Counted from the first letter of the stretch, positions 46,326-55,026 are shown. The stretch: DNA of 64,000 nt from Siphonodentalium dalli (GCA_032622095.1 CP136066.1:128683917-128747916), one strand, 5' to 3'. The notes: generated by a model not told the origin, from the sequence alone. Numbers and translations: made by a program.

Positions 46326-47659
46326 TGGAGGGAGATAGAGTGGAGAAAGAGAGTACAGACTCGAGTCCCAGATTATCAATCAAGAATAAGCCAGATTTGA
46401 TTCCCGGATTTGAACCAATTAAGTTGATTGGAGAGACTCGAAAGAGAGGAGACAGAGAGACAGTTTGATTGAGACACAGCGAGCGACTTGCTCGCGTTCC
46501 ATCCTGGTTGTTGTCACATTGCTACTACATCAGATGTTCAAATATGAATGTTATGTTGAGATCTCGAGATAATATCTCTAGATATCTCGAGATCATATCT
46601 CAAGATCTAGATCTCAAGATAATTTTTGTATCGAGTGTGTGGCAAATCAGCCACCATACTAAAAAAACATTTAACTGTTGGCTAAAAAAACATTCACTCT
46701 TCATTAAATTTGGTTGGAAAATGAAACTATAATATAACAACAATTTCAACCTATATTATGTTTCAAACTGCCAATGACATCATGAAGGCAAGAAATGTTA
46801 CTATGGGCATCTAATCGCGAGCACGGGTGGCACGAGACATTCGATTGACTATCAGAATGTTGGTTATCATATAATCCCCTATCCCATAATTATTATGTCA
46901 AATATAGCGAATAATCGAAATATGAAATACAACGAAAAAGCGAAATATGAAAATACGGCGAAATAGCGAAATAGCACGAAAAATCGAAATAGGAAAATAC
47001 AGCGAAATAGGAAATTATTTTTATAAACGAAATAACGGAGATATTTGAAAAAGTGTTTTTGACGAAATAACGGACATATTTGGAGAAGTGTTTTAAAGAG
47101 CGTAAGTATATAAATATAAATAATAAACGGCGGATTCAACGTGGTCATGGGTTTTGACCGCGATAAAAAATCAGCAAACTCCACATGAACCCCTTCGGGG
47201 TTCATGCAGTTTGCTGAATTTTTCTCGCGATCAAAATCCCATGACCACATTGAAACCGCCGTTCATTTCTTATATGAACACAGAATTTTAAGGACATTTA
47301 AAAAGTGGTTTAACTGTCAGATTGAAATTTGAATTGAAAATGTCCTTGAATTTTGAAAGTTGAATTGAAATTAGTTTAATGTATTGTAATAATCACAGAA
47401 CAGAAGTTGGAATCACTACCTAATAGCCTAAATTATAGTATTAGTAAATAGGCTAATGCCTAGAAGTAGAACTCCAAAAAATGGCATAAAAGTCAGTGAT
47501 TCCAACTTCTGTGGTAATAATGACTACATTAATGTAGGTGTTGCAACTTGCAGTAAATTACACTGATGGTAGCATGCATTCCCGCACATATAATATGTAA
47601 ACAAGTCAACTTACATTTGGTTTTGATCGTTTTCTTCGACGTCGAAGAAAATTCGCCAT
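26352..47659 (-). CDS. SET-domain lysine methyltransferase, KMT5A/SETD8-like (spliced, four exons seen)
   Basis: Minus-strand gene assembled from exons 47615-47659, 35412-35472, 27467-27601 and 26372-26514. The order is: a basic start peptide (MANFLRRRRKRSKPN); a NEAPGQCIEDILENRD segment; the SET core opening GLGVFTKTFIEAG with KYTGEIMDKE; then IDATKEDGSFGRLMNDNHIN, PN and NIYPNEELT. The known family transfers methyl groups from S-adenosylmethionine to lysine, in KMT5A histone H4 Lys20. The usual Asn-His-Ser of the cofactor pocket is Asn-Asp-Asn here, as I recall for divergent invertebrate relatives. Splice sites are GTAAGT, GTTAGT and GTGAGC with good acceptors, and phases agree except between the last two exons, where one base is missing. 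The final Tyr-Asp-Tyr-Gly motif is absent: reading runs into repeat sequence and stops at 26352-26354. Introns total about 21 kb and are packed with mobile elements. It may be a live gene with an assembly error or a decayed copy. Confidence 0.7.
26372..26514 (-). CDS. SET gene exon 4 (C-terminal SET core, truncated)
   Basis: After acceptor TACAATTTTCAG it encodes IDATKEDGSFGRLMNDNHIN, then PNIRTKISGDCMVQLYARRN and IYPNEELT. Its phase is off by one from exon 3. The 3' side passes without a donor site into the CCAAGATGGC-family repeat at 26371. Confidence 0.8.
26515..27466 (-). other. Intron 3 of the SET gene
   Basis: No repeat recognised and no conserved micro-exon found that would restore the phase. 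Confidence 0.5.
27467..27601 (-). CDS. SET gene exon 3 (N-terminal SET core)
   Basis: 135 nt between TTTTCTCTTTCAG and GTGAGC. It encodes GLGVFTKTFIEAGRFILKYT and continues GEIMDKEPEG, AYIFQIEYGRKRN. The glycine-rich start and the Y(T/S)GE motif are the S-adenosylmethionine-side hallmarks of SET domains. Confidence 0.8.
27602..28750 (-). other. Part of intron 2; little seen
   Basis: A fragment from 27741 (TTTTCAGCAGCTAAGGCCATG) matches the old repeat near 19108. Otherwise AT-rich single-copy-looking sequence. Confidence 0.4.
28754..29349 (+). mobile_element. Non-autonomous repeat ending in ATACCCC / GGGGTAT
   Basis: Starts CAAGAGGTGTGCACTTGAAT with ATACCCCCACC, holds two related modules (TTTGTTAAAGTTATTAAGTC at 28926 and 29088) and ends after GACGGACGGACAGACGC with CTTCGAAAGTGGGGTAT. 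Confidence 0.7.
29395..29460. repeat. C-rich tract
   Basis: A run of 14 or more C followed by CACCCCCTCCC. It produces a spurious Pro-rich open frame on the plus strand. Confidence 0.85.
29600..29893 (+). mobile_element. Non-autonomous repeat ending in TTCCCCCGAAATATG hairpin
   Basis: Two modules with ATCCGGAAACCA (29658, 29800), then ACGGACAGACGGACACC and a terminal CCCCCGAAATATG...TTCGGGG hairpin. It truncates the LINE reverse-transcriptase fragment that begins at 29894. Confidence 0.75.
29894..30048 (-). pseudogene. LINE reverse-transcriptase fragment (downstream of the hAT insertion)
   Basis: Encodes NSTITVKEIESPLSNAKNGK followed by SSGPDNRPYECLKYD and LQSLFNF, the N-terminal part of a LINE reverse-transcriptase domain. 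It continues the element at 32794-33924. Confidence 0.85.
30049..32793. mobile_element. hAT-type insertion with 8-bp target duplication
   Basis: Bounded by GTTCAATC at 30041-30048 and 32794-32801. Ends TAGAGGTGCCACGATTA and, inverted, TAGGGTTGCCACGATTA. An 8-bp duplication with TAG-start TIRs is diagnostic of hAT. The flanking LINE becomes continuous when it is removed. Most of its interior is the nested AGCTCACCTGAG element. No transposase remains. A relative is at 45258-45647. Confidence 0.9.
30397..32370 (+). mobile_element. AGCTCACCTGAG-family element nested in the hAT
   Basis: Starts ACAAGACAGTCAAAGACTGT and ends ACTTCGTCTCAGGTGAG. It is collinear (inverted) with 15119-18193, lacks the 436-bp array, and instead carries a segment at 31330-31490 also found at 60355-60490. 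Modules of ~180 bp repeat TTATGGCCCT and TGACCTCATTTGAACAAATC. A poly(C) run sits at about 32447, just outside. Confidence 0.8.
32802..33924 (-). pseudogene. LINE endonuclease and linker fragment (upstream of the hAT insertion)
   Basis: 33691-33924 encodes CDLNARIGDLADF, YGKAFLEFLNESKFSF and NGRLNPKNDNY, the second half of a LINE endonuclease. After a frameshift, 33192-33710 carries HGCKTPDYSFV, FWNKELTELW and a linker with KNPNSF. It is a different family from the LINE at 85-4555. It is truncated at about 33925 and carries several stops. Confidence 0.85.
33925..34372. other. No gene seen
   Basis: AT-rich, without recognisable repeat or exon. Confidence 0.4.
34373..34849 (+). pseudogene. Possible decayed coding fragment
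   Basis: CAACAATGGCTACCTCC opens a short frame. After a stop, 34433-34568 reads DNDAKIEELFFLFHPDKTDF and VKVRCHTSAESASFDI. In another frame 34575-34849 reads FNINHIKFVCGDRDIVEKQI. The pieces look protein-like but need two frame changes. I recognise no family. The run is cut by the TTAA element at 34850. Confidence 0.25.
34850..35332. mobile_element. 483-bp TTAA-type MITE rich in CCTAGG
   Basis: Flanked by TTAA at 34846-34849 and 35333-35336. Inverted ends ATATTCAGCCCTGGGAATTA. Both arms carry clustered CCTAGG palindromes (about eight within 100 bp of the ends). Confidence 0.85.
35412..35472 (-). CDS. SET gene exon 2
   Basis: 61 nt between TTAAATTACAG and GTTAGT. It encodes NEAPGQCIEDILENRDCGKK plus one base, which combines with the next exon's first two to give Gly, restoring the GLGVF start of the SET fold. 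Confidence 0.7.
35473..36066 (-). other. Part of intron 1; no feature seen
   Basis: No repeat match noticed. A plus-strand 66-codon frame at 35646 lacks coding character. Confidence 0.4.
36181..38144 (+). mobile_element. TA-type element holding an AAB higher-order tandem array
   Basis: Inverted ends GCTCAACTTA and TAAGTTGAGC with TA at both flanks. The interior is about 11 units of ~160 bp: type A (GGATTTAGTCATGCAAAGAG) at 36259, 36624, 36787, 37092, 37258, 37576 and 37741; type B (GGATTGAATTTTGAAATCC) at about 36468, 36940, 37422 and 37905. It ends with GACGGACACACGCACACACG. Open frames across it are by-products of repetition. Confidence 0.85.
39744..39773. repeat. 30-bp perfect palindrome
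   Basis: Two inverted copies of the TGTAACACACGTGAC half-site meet at ACGTCACG. It contains CACGTG and TGACGTCA, the core words for bHLH and CREB/ATF factors. Confidence 0.95.
40614..40915 (+). repeat. ATCTCGAGAT repeat, copy 1
   Basis: Tandem ~24-bp words of TATTATCTCGAGATCTCGAC, then GTGACAACAACCA, a CTCTCTC tract and TTGATTGATAATCTGGG. It is mirrored by 46340-46640 and partly by 44600-44740. Confidence 0.85.
41994..42137. repeat. Poly(G) and poly(C) tracts in an imperfect hairpin
   Basis: A G-run at about 41995-42006 and a C-run at 42114-42135, with CTGCAG and GAAAACAG words mirrored between them. A further C-rich tract is at 42541-42583. Confidence 0.85.
42909..43283. mobile_element. 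375-bp inverted-repeat MITE
   Basis: Ends CAATACCGTGGGGCAGGTT and its complement AACCTGCCCCACGGTATTG. No coding capacity and no clear target duplication. Confidence 0.85.
44450..44750 (+). repeat. Repeat related to ATCTCGAGAT family, copy 2
   Basis: CTCTCTCACTCCC tract, then AATCGACTTGGTTCAAATCC and GATTGATAATCTGGG as in 40870-40915. The AGATCTCGAG block is missing. Confidence 0.75.
45258..45647 (-). mobile_element. hAT-related remnant
   Basis: Inverted relative of 30060-30400: AGGAACCGCCGGCGGTCC, CATCGCCGAGAACTGTGCTGG, ATTGAATACATTGTGCTCAT and the CGATTAATCGATTAT end. The terminal bases appear lost at the foldback junction. Confidence 0.7.
45648..46207. mobile_element. 560-bp full-length foldback element
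   Basis: Reads as its own reverse complement over nearly all its length: ACTAAATTCAATTTGAGCC, TTGATAAATTATG, CGAAAACAACAATCATAAAC and TGACGTCATCG mirrored about a centre at ~45926 (TTATGTGATAAATATATTT). A piece of one arm is repeated just outside (46208-46250). Confidence 0.9.
46255..46330. repeat. (TATA)(GA)n(GACA)n compound microsatellite
   Basis: TA, then about 20 GA units, then GACA units. It creates a Ser/Leu-rich spurious frame on the minus strand. Confidence 0.95.
46340..46640 (-). repeat. ATCTCGAGAT repeat, copy 3
   Basis: Reverse complement of 40614-40915: CCAGATTATCAATCAAG, GGTTGTTGTCACATTGC, ATGTTATGTTGAGATCTCGA and ATAATATCTC words. Confidence 0.85.
47126..47263. mobile_element. 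138-bp foldback MITE
   Basis: AACGGCGG, CGTGGTCATGGGTTTTGA and TCAGCAAACT are mirrored around ATGAACCCCTTCGGGGTTCAT-like centre. It lies ~350 bp downstream of SET exon 1. Confidence 0.9.
47393..47516. mobile_element. 124-bp MITE
   Basis: CAGAAGTTGGAATCACT near 47402 and AGTGATTCCAACTTCTG at 47495 are inverted, with TAGCCTA..TAGGCTA mirrored inside. Confidence 0.8.
47615..47659 (-). CDS. SET gene exon 1 (start)
   Basis: ATG in context CAGTCATGGCG, then 15 codons dense in Arg and Lys, ending exactly at a GTAAGT donor in phase 0, which fits the next exon. The short basic peptide could serve as a nuclear signal. The exon is small, so support comes from the donor and phase rather than from length. 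Confidence 0.55.
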
Positions 47660-47783
47660 GACTGTGATGACTGATGACGGCCGCCTTACTTTCCTTTCTT
47701 TGTTGTAGTTTCCCTCGCTGATTTGTCGAGGCACCGAGACTTAGATGTAAGTCCGTGAAGTCCTAAAGACTCCTATACAATGT

Positions 47784-48440
47784 CAACAAGAAAACCAGTC
47801 AGAAATGGTAACGCCACCAAGATTATAGTATTACATATAAATAGAAATTATAAAAAATACATAAAATATTTTGATAACAATTGCGTTTAAACAAGTAATC
47901 CTTCAAATTATTACTAACAAAGCAAGTAAATGACTGTGGGGTCACTCAACAGATTATAAAGACTTGGACTTAGTATACTGTAAATACTGGGACTGTATAT
48001 TTTTAAATTTTAGTCTAAAATTTAAATGAAATAATTAAAAGATAAAATTTAGCAAGTAGTAAAAGTTAATTTTATCATTTAATTTTTTTTTTTTGTTAAA
48101 TAAAGGAATAATTTAAATGTAAAATTTGGTTTAAAAAAAAATGATTGACCGTGGCTCTTCCAATAATTGCGCGACTGACCTGGTCAATTGTTCTTAAGAA
48201 GTTGTTTTGAGAATTACTATGGAGGGACATAGTTATGGCTGTGGCTTCGCGAGTAATTGACTTGGTGACGTGATGTTAACAATCTGAACTCCAGTAAACC
48301 AAGGACGCTCCATACCAAATATAAGGTAAATAAATAATTCTTTATAAGTTGTTTTAATATTTACTATGGAGGGAAAGAATTGTGGTGCTGGCTTCGCAAC
48401 TATTTGACCCCATTGTAACAAATATAAATATTAGTCACTC
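47784..48440 (+). repeat. Dispersed repeat plus degraded AGCTCACCTGAG-family fragment
   Basis: 47784-47915 matches 20249-20400. From 47930 ATGACTGTGGGGTCACTCA matches the start of 30397, followed by family modules (AATTACTATGGAGGG at 48213 and 48361, CCAAATATAAGG). Confidence 0.7.
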
Positions 48441-48756
48441 AGGCAATAGATGTATCTATTCTGTATATTAAGTTATTGGGTCTTACGTGTCTTGAGATGT
48501 CTAAATATGTTTTGATGGACAGATCGCGCAAGCGCAAGGGACCCCGCCAATCTTATTTGTTGTGCTTCGAATTGTTGACTTATTAAATATGCACATATAC
48601 TTAAGAAACAGTCGTGTGCGAAGCGCGCTCCCGTAGGTCGGTTTTTGGATGCCAGTTAATGAAAATATCATTGAAATAATCGGTTTCCCCCCAATAAACA
48701 TCCATATATTCAATATACATGTTTTTGGAGCAGAATTAGGTAGACCATATTGAACG

Positions 48757-49165
48757 CCATAATTCTGCTGTGGTTAAGTGGTCAATTACTTTGGACATTA
48801 CTGTATGTAGATGGAGTTATCATTAGACCTCACATCCTTATATGGGATACAGTAATGCCCAAAGTAATTGACCACTTAACCACAGCAGAATTATGGGTAA
48901 TTTTTCAGGATTTAAAATCCGGAAAAATTACCCACAATCTGCTGTGCTTAAGTGGTCAATTACTTTGGACATTACTGTATGTGGATGGAGTTATCATTAG
49001 ACCTCACATCCTTATATGGGCTACAGTAATGCCTAAAGTAATTGACCAATTAACCACAGCAGAATTAAGGGTAATTTTTCAGGATTTAAAATCTTGAAAA
49101 ATTACCCATAATTCTGCTGTGGTTAAGTGATCAATTACTTTGGACATTACTGTATGTAGATGGAG
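48757..49165. mobile_element. M1 MITEs in tandem, ~178-bp period
   Basis: CTGTGGTTAAGTGGTCAATT, ACATTACTGTATGT, then spacer GGAGTTATCATTAGACCTCA and CAGTAATGCC...AACCACAGCAGAATT, repeated from 48757, about 48935 and about 49115. A palindromic MITE and its spacer were amplified together. Confidence 0.9.
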
Positions 49166-49289
49166 TTAAACCTCACATCAGTTTGTTGGGGATTTGGACC
49201 TTGACTTGGGACCTTTTTTTTTTTAACGCAACAAATGCGAGTACACCTTATACACAAATTTCTGATGTAGCCAGAGTTTTTATTGGATA

Positions 49290-50240
49290 ATATTAGTTTG
49301 AAGCCTGCTTACATTTCAATATGTTGTCAGTTTTGTATTCTCTGCAGCAGCTAGAACTCGGCGCGTTGAAGCAAAAGTTATAAAAGAAAAATGTGTACGT
49401 AACGAGACTATAATACAAATGAAAAAATAAATTGAGGGAGGGGTGGGCATTACAGGGAACTAAGGGTTGAACCGATATAAATCTGTAGAGCGATAACGAC
49501 CAATGTTGACATATTATGCATCTCAACTCTACTGTTGCAACAAGGTTATAAAATAGGGGGGGGGGGGGGTGTCAGAATTTTAGTCATCTCTATATAGTGC
49601 CAGAATAGTAATTTATGGACTTCTATAGTGGTACAATACAAATTAGAATCAAATGATAAAAAATATGTATGTAACACAACTATACCGATGAAAGTAAAAA
49701 TAATAATTTAGGCCGGGATAAGATGTTGGTTTGGTTATATGGACTCGGAGAAAAAGGGGTTCGTACCGATGAACTGACATAAATTAGTGGAGCGATGTTG
49801 CCATGTAATGCATCGCGACTGTACTAAAGCAGCAATGATATAAAATTGGGGGGGCCCGGGGGGGTCGGAAATTATCTCTATCTCTATAGATGGCACCAGA
49901 ATTATATAGAAAGGAATAGCAATTGATATACGTATACGGTATACTATAGTAATACCATAGACATATAAGTACAAGTATCACTCAATAAAATATTTCGTAA
50001 CGTGACTATAGCGATGAAAAAAATAAATAAATTGGACTGGGATTAGAGATTGGGTTGGTTATATGTGGATAATTGGATATGGAATTCATACCGATGAAAT
50101 GATACAAATTAGTGGAGCGATAAAGACCAATGTTGACACTTAGTCAGGCTACGCGGGGGAAATAGGGGTTGATACGATAGACCGAAATAAATTTGTCGAG
50201 TGATAATGACCAATGTTGACGTATAAAGTAACGCGACTGT
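49290..50240. repeat. Degenerate modules
   Basis: AAATTAGTGGAGCGAT-like and GACCAATGTTGACAT-like words recur at about 49476, 49781, 50105 and 50185, with G-runs at 49555 and 49848. No gene. Confidence 0.55.
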
Positions 50241-50337
50241 ACTGTTGCACAATTATCATGTAGAACCAGTCAAATATGGACTCTGGTGCCAATATGGAAC
50301 AGCTCAGAAAACATTTGAAGGGCCCTAAAATTTATGG

Positions 50338-50695
50338 GATCTGCCATACAAATCGATTTATGTTGATAAGTCTCTTATTTTTCAAAATTTTAAGCTGAGA
50401 CTTGGTGTGTTTGAGTGGGATACGTATATATTCCTAAAATGATAGGATACAGCACATAATTATGTTTTAGGTGGAAGAAATGAATTTTTTTCGATGATAA
50501 AATTTAACAATAAGTTAAATTTTAATAACATGGGATTTGCAAATAAAATCGATTTATGTTGACAAAACTGTCATTTTTCAAAATTTTGAGTTGAGAATTC
50601 GTGTGTCTGTGTGTAATACTTATATATTCTTAAAATGACAGAGTCCAGCGCGTAATTATCTTTTAGATGGAAGAAATTGAATTTGTTTTCGATAA
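50338..50695 (+). repeat. ~192-bp tandem duplication
   Basis: AATCGATTTATGTTGA, TTTTTCAAAATTTT, TATATTCCTAAAATGA and GGTGGAAGAAATGAATTT in the first copy recur in order in the second (from about 50540). Confidence 0.85.
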
Positions 50696-50997
50696 CCATC
50701 TACGGCCGTACTACGGCCGGGTTTATCGAGTACGCTATTTTATAAACAAACTTTTGTCAATAGCCGTTTTGGTCAAACTAAACCTTTTTCGACCGGGAAA
50801 GCAGATCCGAATAGTAGCTAAGATGTATTTAGATAGAATTATCAAAAGAATTTGACCGATTAGGGTGCATTTTAAAAGAATCGAGTGGAGAAATCTTGGT
50901 GACATTTTCATAAAACACGCCGATAATTCCAAAGATAAAAGATGGCGGTTACTACAAAAAAAACAGACATGCGCACTCCAATTAAAATTACCCATAA

Positions 50998-51505
50998 TTC
51001 AGTTCACTACACCAGGGGCTCCCAACAGGTTATACAATATTTTCAGGCTATCAGATTATTTATATTTTCGACTTTAAGTTTACAATTTGAGCCTGTCCTC
51101 ACTCTATCGATACGATTTATCATAAACATATTATACACCAGTGGCGTTAACTTTACAACTTCGGCATCTACGTGATTATATCGGTACGATTCAGTAAGGT
51201 ACAAACAATCTCCATAAAATACCCACAATTCAGTTCACTACATGCAGGGGCTCCCAATAGGTTATTCCCATTTATTATGGGCTCCCAATAGGTTATACAA
51301 TATTTTCAGGCTATCAGATTATTTATATTTTCAACAAGATATTATTACACCGGTGACTTTAAGTTTACAATTTGAGCCTGTCCTGACTCTATCGATAGGA
51401 TTTATCATATTTTCATAAACGTATTATACACCGCTGGCGTTAACTTTACAATTTCGGCATCTACGTGATTATATCGGTACGATTGAGTAAGGTACAAACA
51501 ATCTC
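50998..51505 (+). repeat. ~250-bp tandem duplication with rearrangement
   Basis: CAGTTCACTAC, GGGGCTCCCAA, CAGGCTATCAGATTATTTAT, GCCTGTCCT and GATTATATCGGTACGATT occur twice (from 50998 and 51229). The second copy has an internal repeat of the GGCTCCCAATAGGTTAT word. Confidence 0.85.
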
Positions 51506-52170
51506 CAAGAATACATTCGCCCTGTACTCCATTCGATATAAAAAAAACAAATGCTAGTAACACCACACTAGGTGGCGTAATAATCATCAATAGGAAATCA
51601 TCAATAGAATCATTAGAACACATTAAAGTTCCAGCAAGTGGTTGTTGGCAGCAGACAAAAAAGCGCGGATGCAGTTGTTGATATTTATTTTTAGCTTGTC
51701 GTCTGACGTCATCATCTATAGTCCTGAGACGCCGGTGTGCATTCTCTGGATACCCGTTTTGGTGGTGTGTATTCAGAACCTTGCTATTCTATTTTTAGCT
51801 TGTTGTCTGACATAACCAGCTGGTCCGGGGATGTCGGTGTGCTTTCTTTGAATTCCTGTTTTGGAGGTGTGCATTCATAAATCTCAAAATCTACTATGAA
51901 TATAGGCCTATATATATAGTGGCACCAAAGAGTGGGGATCATCAATTGGGGCTGAATAGGTCATTCTCATCGGTTTTCTGTGATAAAGTTACCCAGGTTC
52001 CTGAAATTTTGATAAAGTTACTCAGGTTGGAGAGAATTGAGATAAAGTTACACAGGCAAATATCACATTATCAACTCGATTTAAAAGTGACAGAGGGTAA
52101 TATTGTTTAGTTTTGACAAGTAATAGCCCTTAAAATTATATGACTACCACTAACCCCATACAAATACCAC
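51506..52170. other. Repeat piece, then no gene
   Basis: 51511-51585 is the repeat shared with 21675. Then TTTTTAGCTTGTCGTCTGAC (51693) and TTTTTAGCTTGTTGTCTGAC (51793) mark a short duplication. Nothing else is recognised. Confidence 0.5.
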
Positions 52171-52172
52171 TA

Positions 52173-54190
52173 GGGTAATGTGGGGCATAATGCGACACAT
52201 AAGCACATTAGACCCCATCATGTCACTAAAAACGACGGAAGGGCACACATTATTAAACTAAAAGTTAGATAAATATTTCCACTATACATATTAATACTCA
52301 CACTTGCCTGGGAAGCACCAATTTCTGAACACCACTACTCCCCATCGACGTACCCAATCCGTCGCATTATGCCCCAGACACGGGGTAGGGTAATGTGGGG
52401 CATAATGCGACGCGGGGCATAATGCGACAGACGGTCGTTATCAGGTCATATGATTTTTCCATGACGGAAGTTGAATCGCACATTTATTATTTTAGTAAGA
52501 CCAATCATAGAAGTGAACATCCCAATTGGACCGACATCATTATGACTGTTTAATCTCACATACGAAACGCCGGAGTAGGGGTACCCACATTTGGTGACCC
52601 CCTTTTTGAATGGTTTATAACTTCCGGTAGGTCTTGTACATGTTAAAACGAGAACATCTTACCACTAACACCAAAGCTACATGCGTATTTTGGGAAAGTA
52701 AGACAAGTTATATAGTAAGTTGATCAGTTCTATGTACATCGGTTATTCACATTCACTCATATTTGGGGGAGCGACAGGTTGTCTGGTTGTGGGGCATAAT
52801 GCGACACTCGGGTACAACCAGGACGAGAAAAAAATATGATTAGGCATATCGCAAATCAAACCTGGAAAAATAAATCTTATCGTGACCTTCGTTCAAAAGA
52901 AAAGAAATAAAAAACATATTCGATCATTCCCAAACATTAAAACATGATATAGATAAATAATTATTGTTAACCCTACCCCGGCCATTTTCCTGAAATCAAA
53001 ACTGTATGGTGCTATTTTACCCGCCATATAAATCAATAAAATGTCTCTTTGGTCTGCTGCTATGACTTTAAATAACGATTATACATTCTTTCAATCCACA
53101 AAAGAAAAGAAACTGCAGACCGTCTTGCATTTATTAGGTTCGGTATATGCTGATGTTGTACACTCTTATGACTAATGTGTAGGTTTTCTACACAAAATGT
53201 GTAGCCCTGCTACACAATCATTATTCAATTTTGATCTTAAACATATTTGTGTAGTATATGTGTAGTTTCATATTCGTACACAAATTGTGTAACAATTTTT
53301 ACACATAAATGGGTAATTTTTTACACATTTATACACAACTGTGTGTATAAAATCAACACATATCCCTTACACATTTTGTGTAGGTTCTTACACACACAGT
53401 TTGTAGACAAGAAATGCAAGTTCAGTAGTCCGACCTGTGGGTATAGTATTAAAGATATATGCAGATTTATATGTTAAAACTTTCATGGCTCATAGTGGTA
53501 TGTAGTATTTTGTTCTGCACTGTGAGTTTTTGCTTTGAATGAACAAACCAGAGTCGAGGCGTGATTGCATAATATTAGTATTTTACAACAATCATAACAA
53601 GAGTCTAGGGCAGTAATCGCCATGAAAGTTTTAACAAATAAATCCTCATATACTATTAATACTAAACCCACAAATTGGAATTCTGAACTTACGTCCTTGT
53701 CTACGATCGCTGTAGATTGTATTCCAAAAAATATACTCAAACAATATGGCCGTCACGTAGCAGACTATGAAACTGAAGGCACCGCAATGCGCATGTCTAC
53801 GTTCTTACACACTTATGTGTAACAAAATATACACATTATGTGTAGAACGGCACTTGTCAATGTATTTGTATGTAAAACTACACATTGCTATGCGTATTAA
53901 CCGGGTTTACACATTTGATGTGTAATCGTTTCTACACATTAGTTATAAGAGTGTAATGTCAAATGTGTCGCATTGTACCCCGTGTAAGGGGCATAATGCG
54001 ACGGATTGGGTACGTCGACGGGGAGTAATGCTGTTCAGAAATTGGTGCTTCCCAGGCAAGTGTGAGTATTAATATATATAGTGGAAATATTTATCTAACT
54101 TTTAGTTTAATAATGTGTGCCCTTCCATCATTTTTAGTGGCATGATGGGGTCTAATGTGCTTATGTGTCGCATTATGCCCCACATTACCC
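52173..54190. mobile_element. 2.0-kb TA-type element with ~215-bp TIRs (GGGGCATAATGCGAC family)
   Basis: Ends GGGTAATGTGGGGCATAATG and its complement, flanked by TA at 52171 and 54191. The arms match through AGCACATTAGACCCCATCAT, CTTGCCTGGGAAGCACC and GACGTACCCAATCCGTCGC. The word GGGGCATAATGCGAC occurs about seven times across the complex. A second copy of the same terminus starts at 52388, so related elements are nested. Confidence 0.85.
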
Positions 54191-54590
54191 TATGTAATGC
54201 GACACATTTGACATTACAACATCATGGCAGCATATACCGAACTTAATAAATGCAAGACGGCCTGTAGTTTCTTTTCTTTTGTGGATTGAAACAATGTATA
54301 AGCGTTATTTCAAGTCATAACAGCAGACCAATGAGACATTTTATTGATTTATATGGCGGGTAAAATAGCACCATAAAGTTTTGATTTCAGGAAAATGGCC
54401 GGGGTAGGGTTAACAATAATTATTTATCTATATCATGTTTTAATGTTTGGAATGATCGAATATGTTTTTTTATTTCTCTTCTTTTGAAATAAGGTTACGA
54501 TAAGATTTATTTTTCCAGGTTTGATTTGCGATATGCTAGCTAATCATATTTTTTTCTGGTACTGGTTGTACCCGAGTGTCGCATTTCAAC
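52790..54590. repeat. Inverted arms 52790-53160 and 54193-54590
   Basis: TGCGACACTCGGGTACAACC, TATCGCAAATCAAACCTGG, AACCCTACCCCGGCCATTTT and TATGGCGGGTAAAATAGC pair between the arms over ~370 bp. One arm is interrupted at 53160 by the element 53161-53953; the other is intact and shows the empty site. Confidence 0.9.
53161..53953. mobile_element. 793-bp TA-type MITE rich in TGTGTA
   Basis: Ends CACTCTTATGACTAATGTGT and complement, flanked by TA. Terminal 200 bp on each side are packed with TGTGTA/TACACA words. The uninterrupted target (GTTGTAATGTC) is preserved, inverted, near 54215. Confidence 0.9.
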
Positions 54591-54608
54591 TTCACCAACA
54601 TCATATTA

Positions 54609-55026
54609 TTAGCCATAAATATAAATTATAATATAATTATAATATAAACTAGCTTTCAAATTCCATGTGGGGAATGTCGACGGTGGGGAATTGTCCGTTT
54701 TCCCATTAACGAGCCGTTTGGGGAATATGGCAAATGTCCGGGATACCATGTCTTGCCAATGCACATCCGATATGAAGTCATCATTGCTGTCCATGCATGG
54801 GTGGTGTTCCTCCGATTGCCTTAACAGTAATATCACAAATAAATGTATTGAGTGGCATGCCTTCACTGCCCATGCATCACCTAGCTTAATTTTGCCCGAT
54901 TCCACTTTTAAAGCTATTGTTGTGGGAGTAGCCTATATATATACGTACGGCAAGGCAGAATCCAGCAAAAAACGGCGTGTAAACTTAATTGAACCCGATG
55001 GTTATCTATATGACCCTGTGAAATAA
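54609..55026. other. Overlapping open frames on both strands, coding unclear
   Basis: Plus strand 54667-55026 (119 codons) ends SSKKRRVNLIEPDGYLYDPV. Minus strand 54609-54905 (98 codons) includes GDAWAVKACHSIHLFVILLL and FAIFPKRLVNGKTDNSPP. Both look protein-like, no domain is recognised, and at most one is real. It could be a single exon or a relic inside an old repeat. Confidence 0.25.

Noticed and set aside
47840-48160. AT-rich tract as a replication or matrix-attachment site
   Set aside because: Only base composition supports it; it lies inside dispersed repeats.
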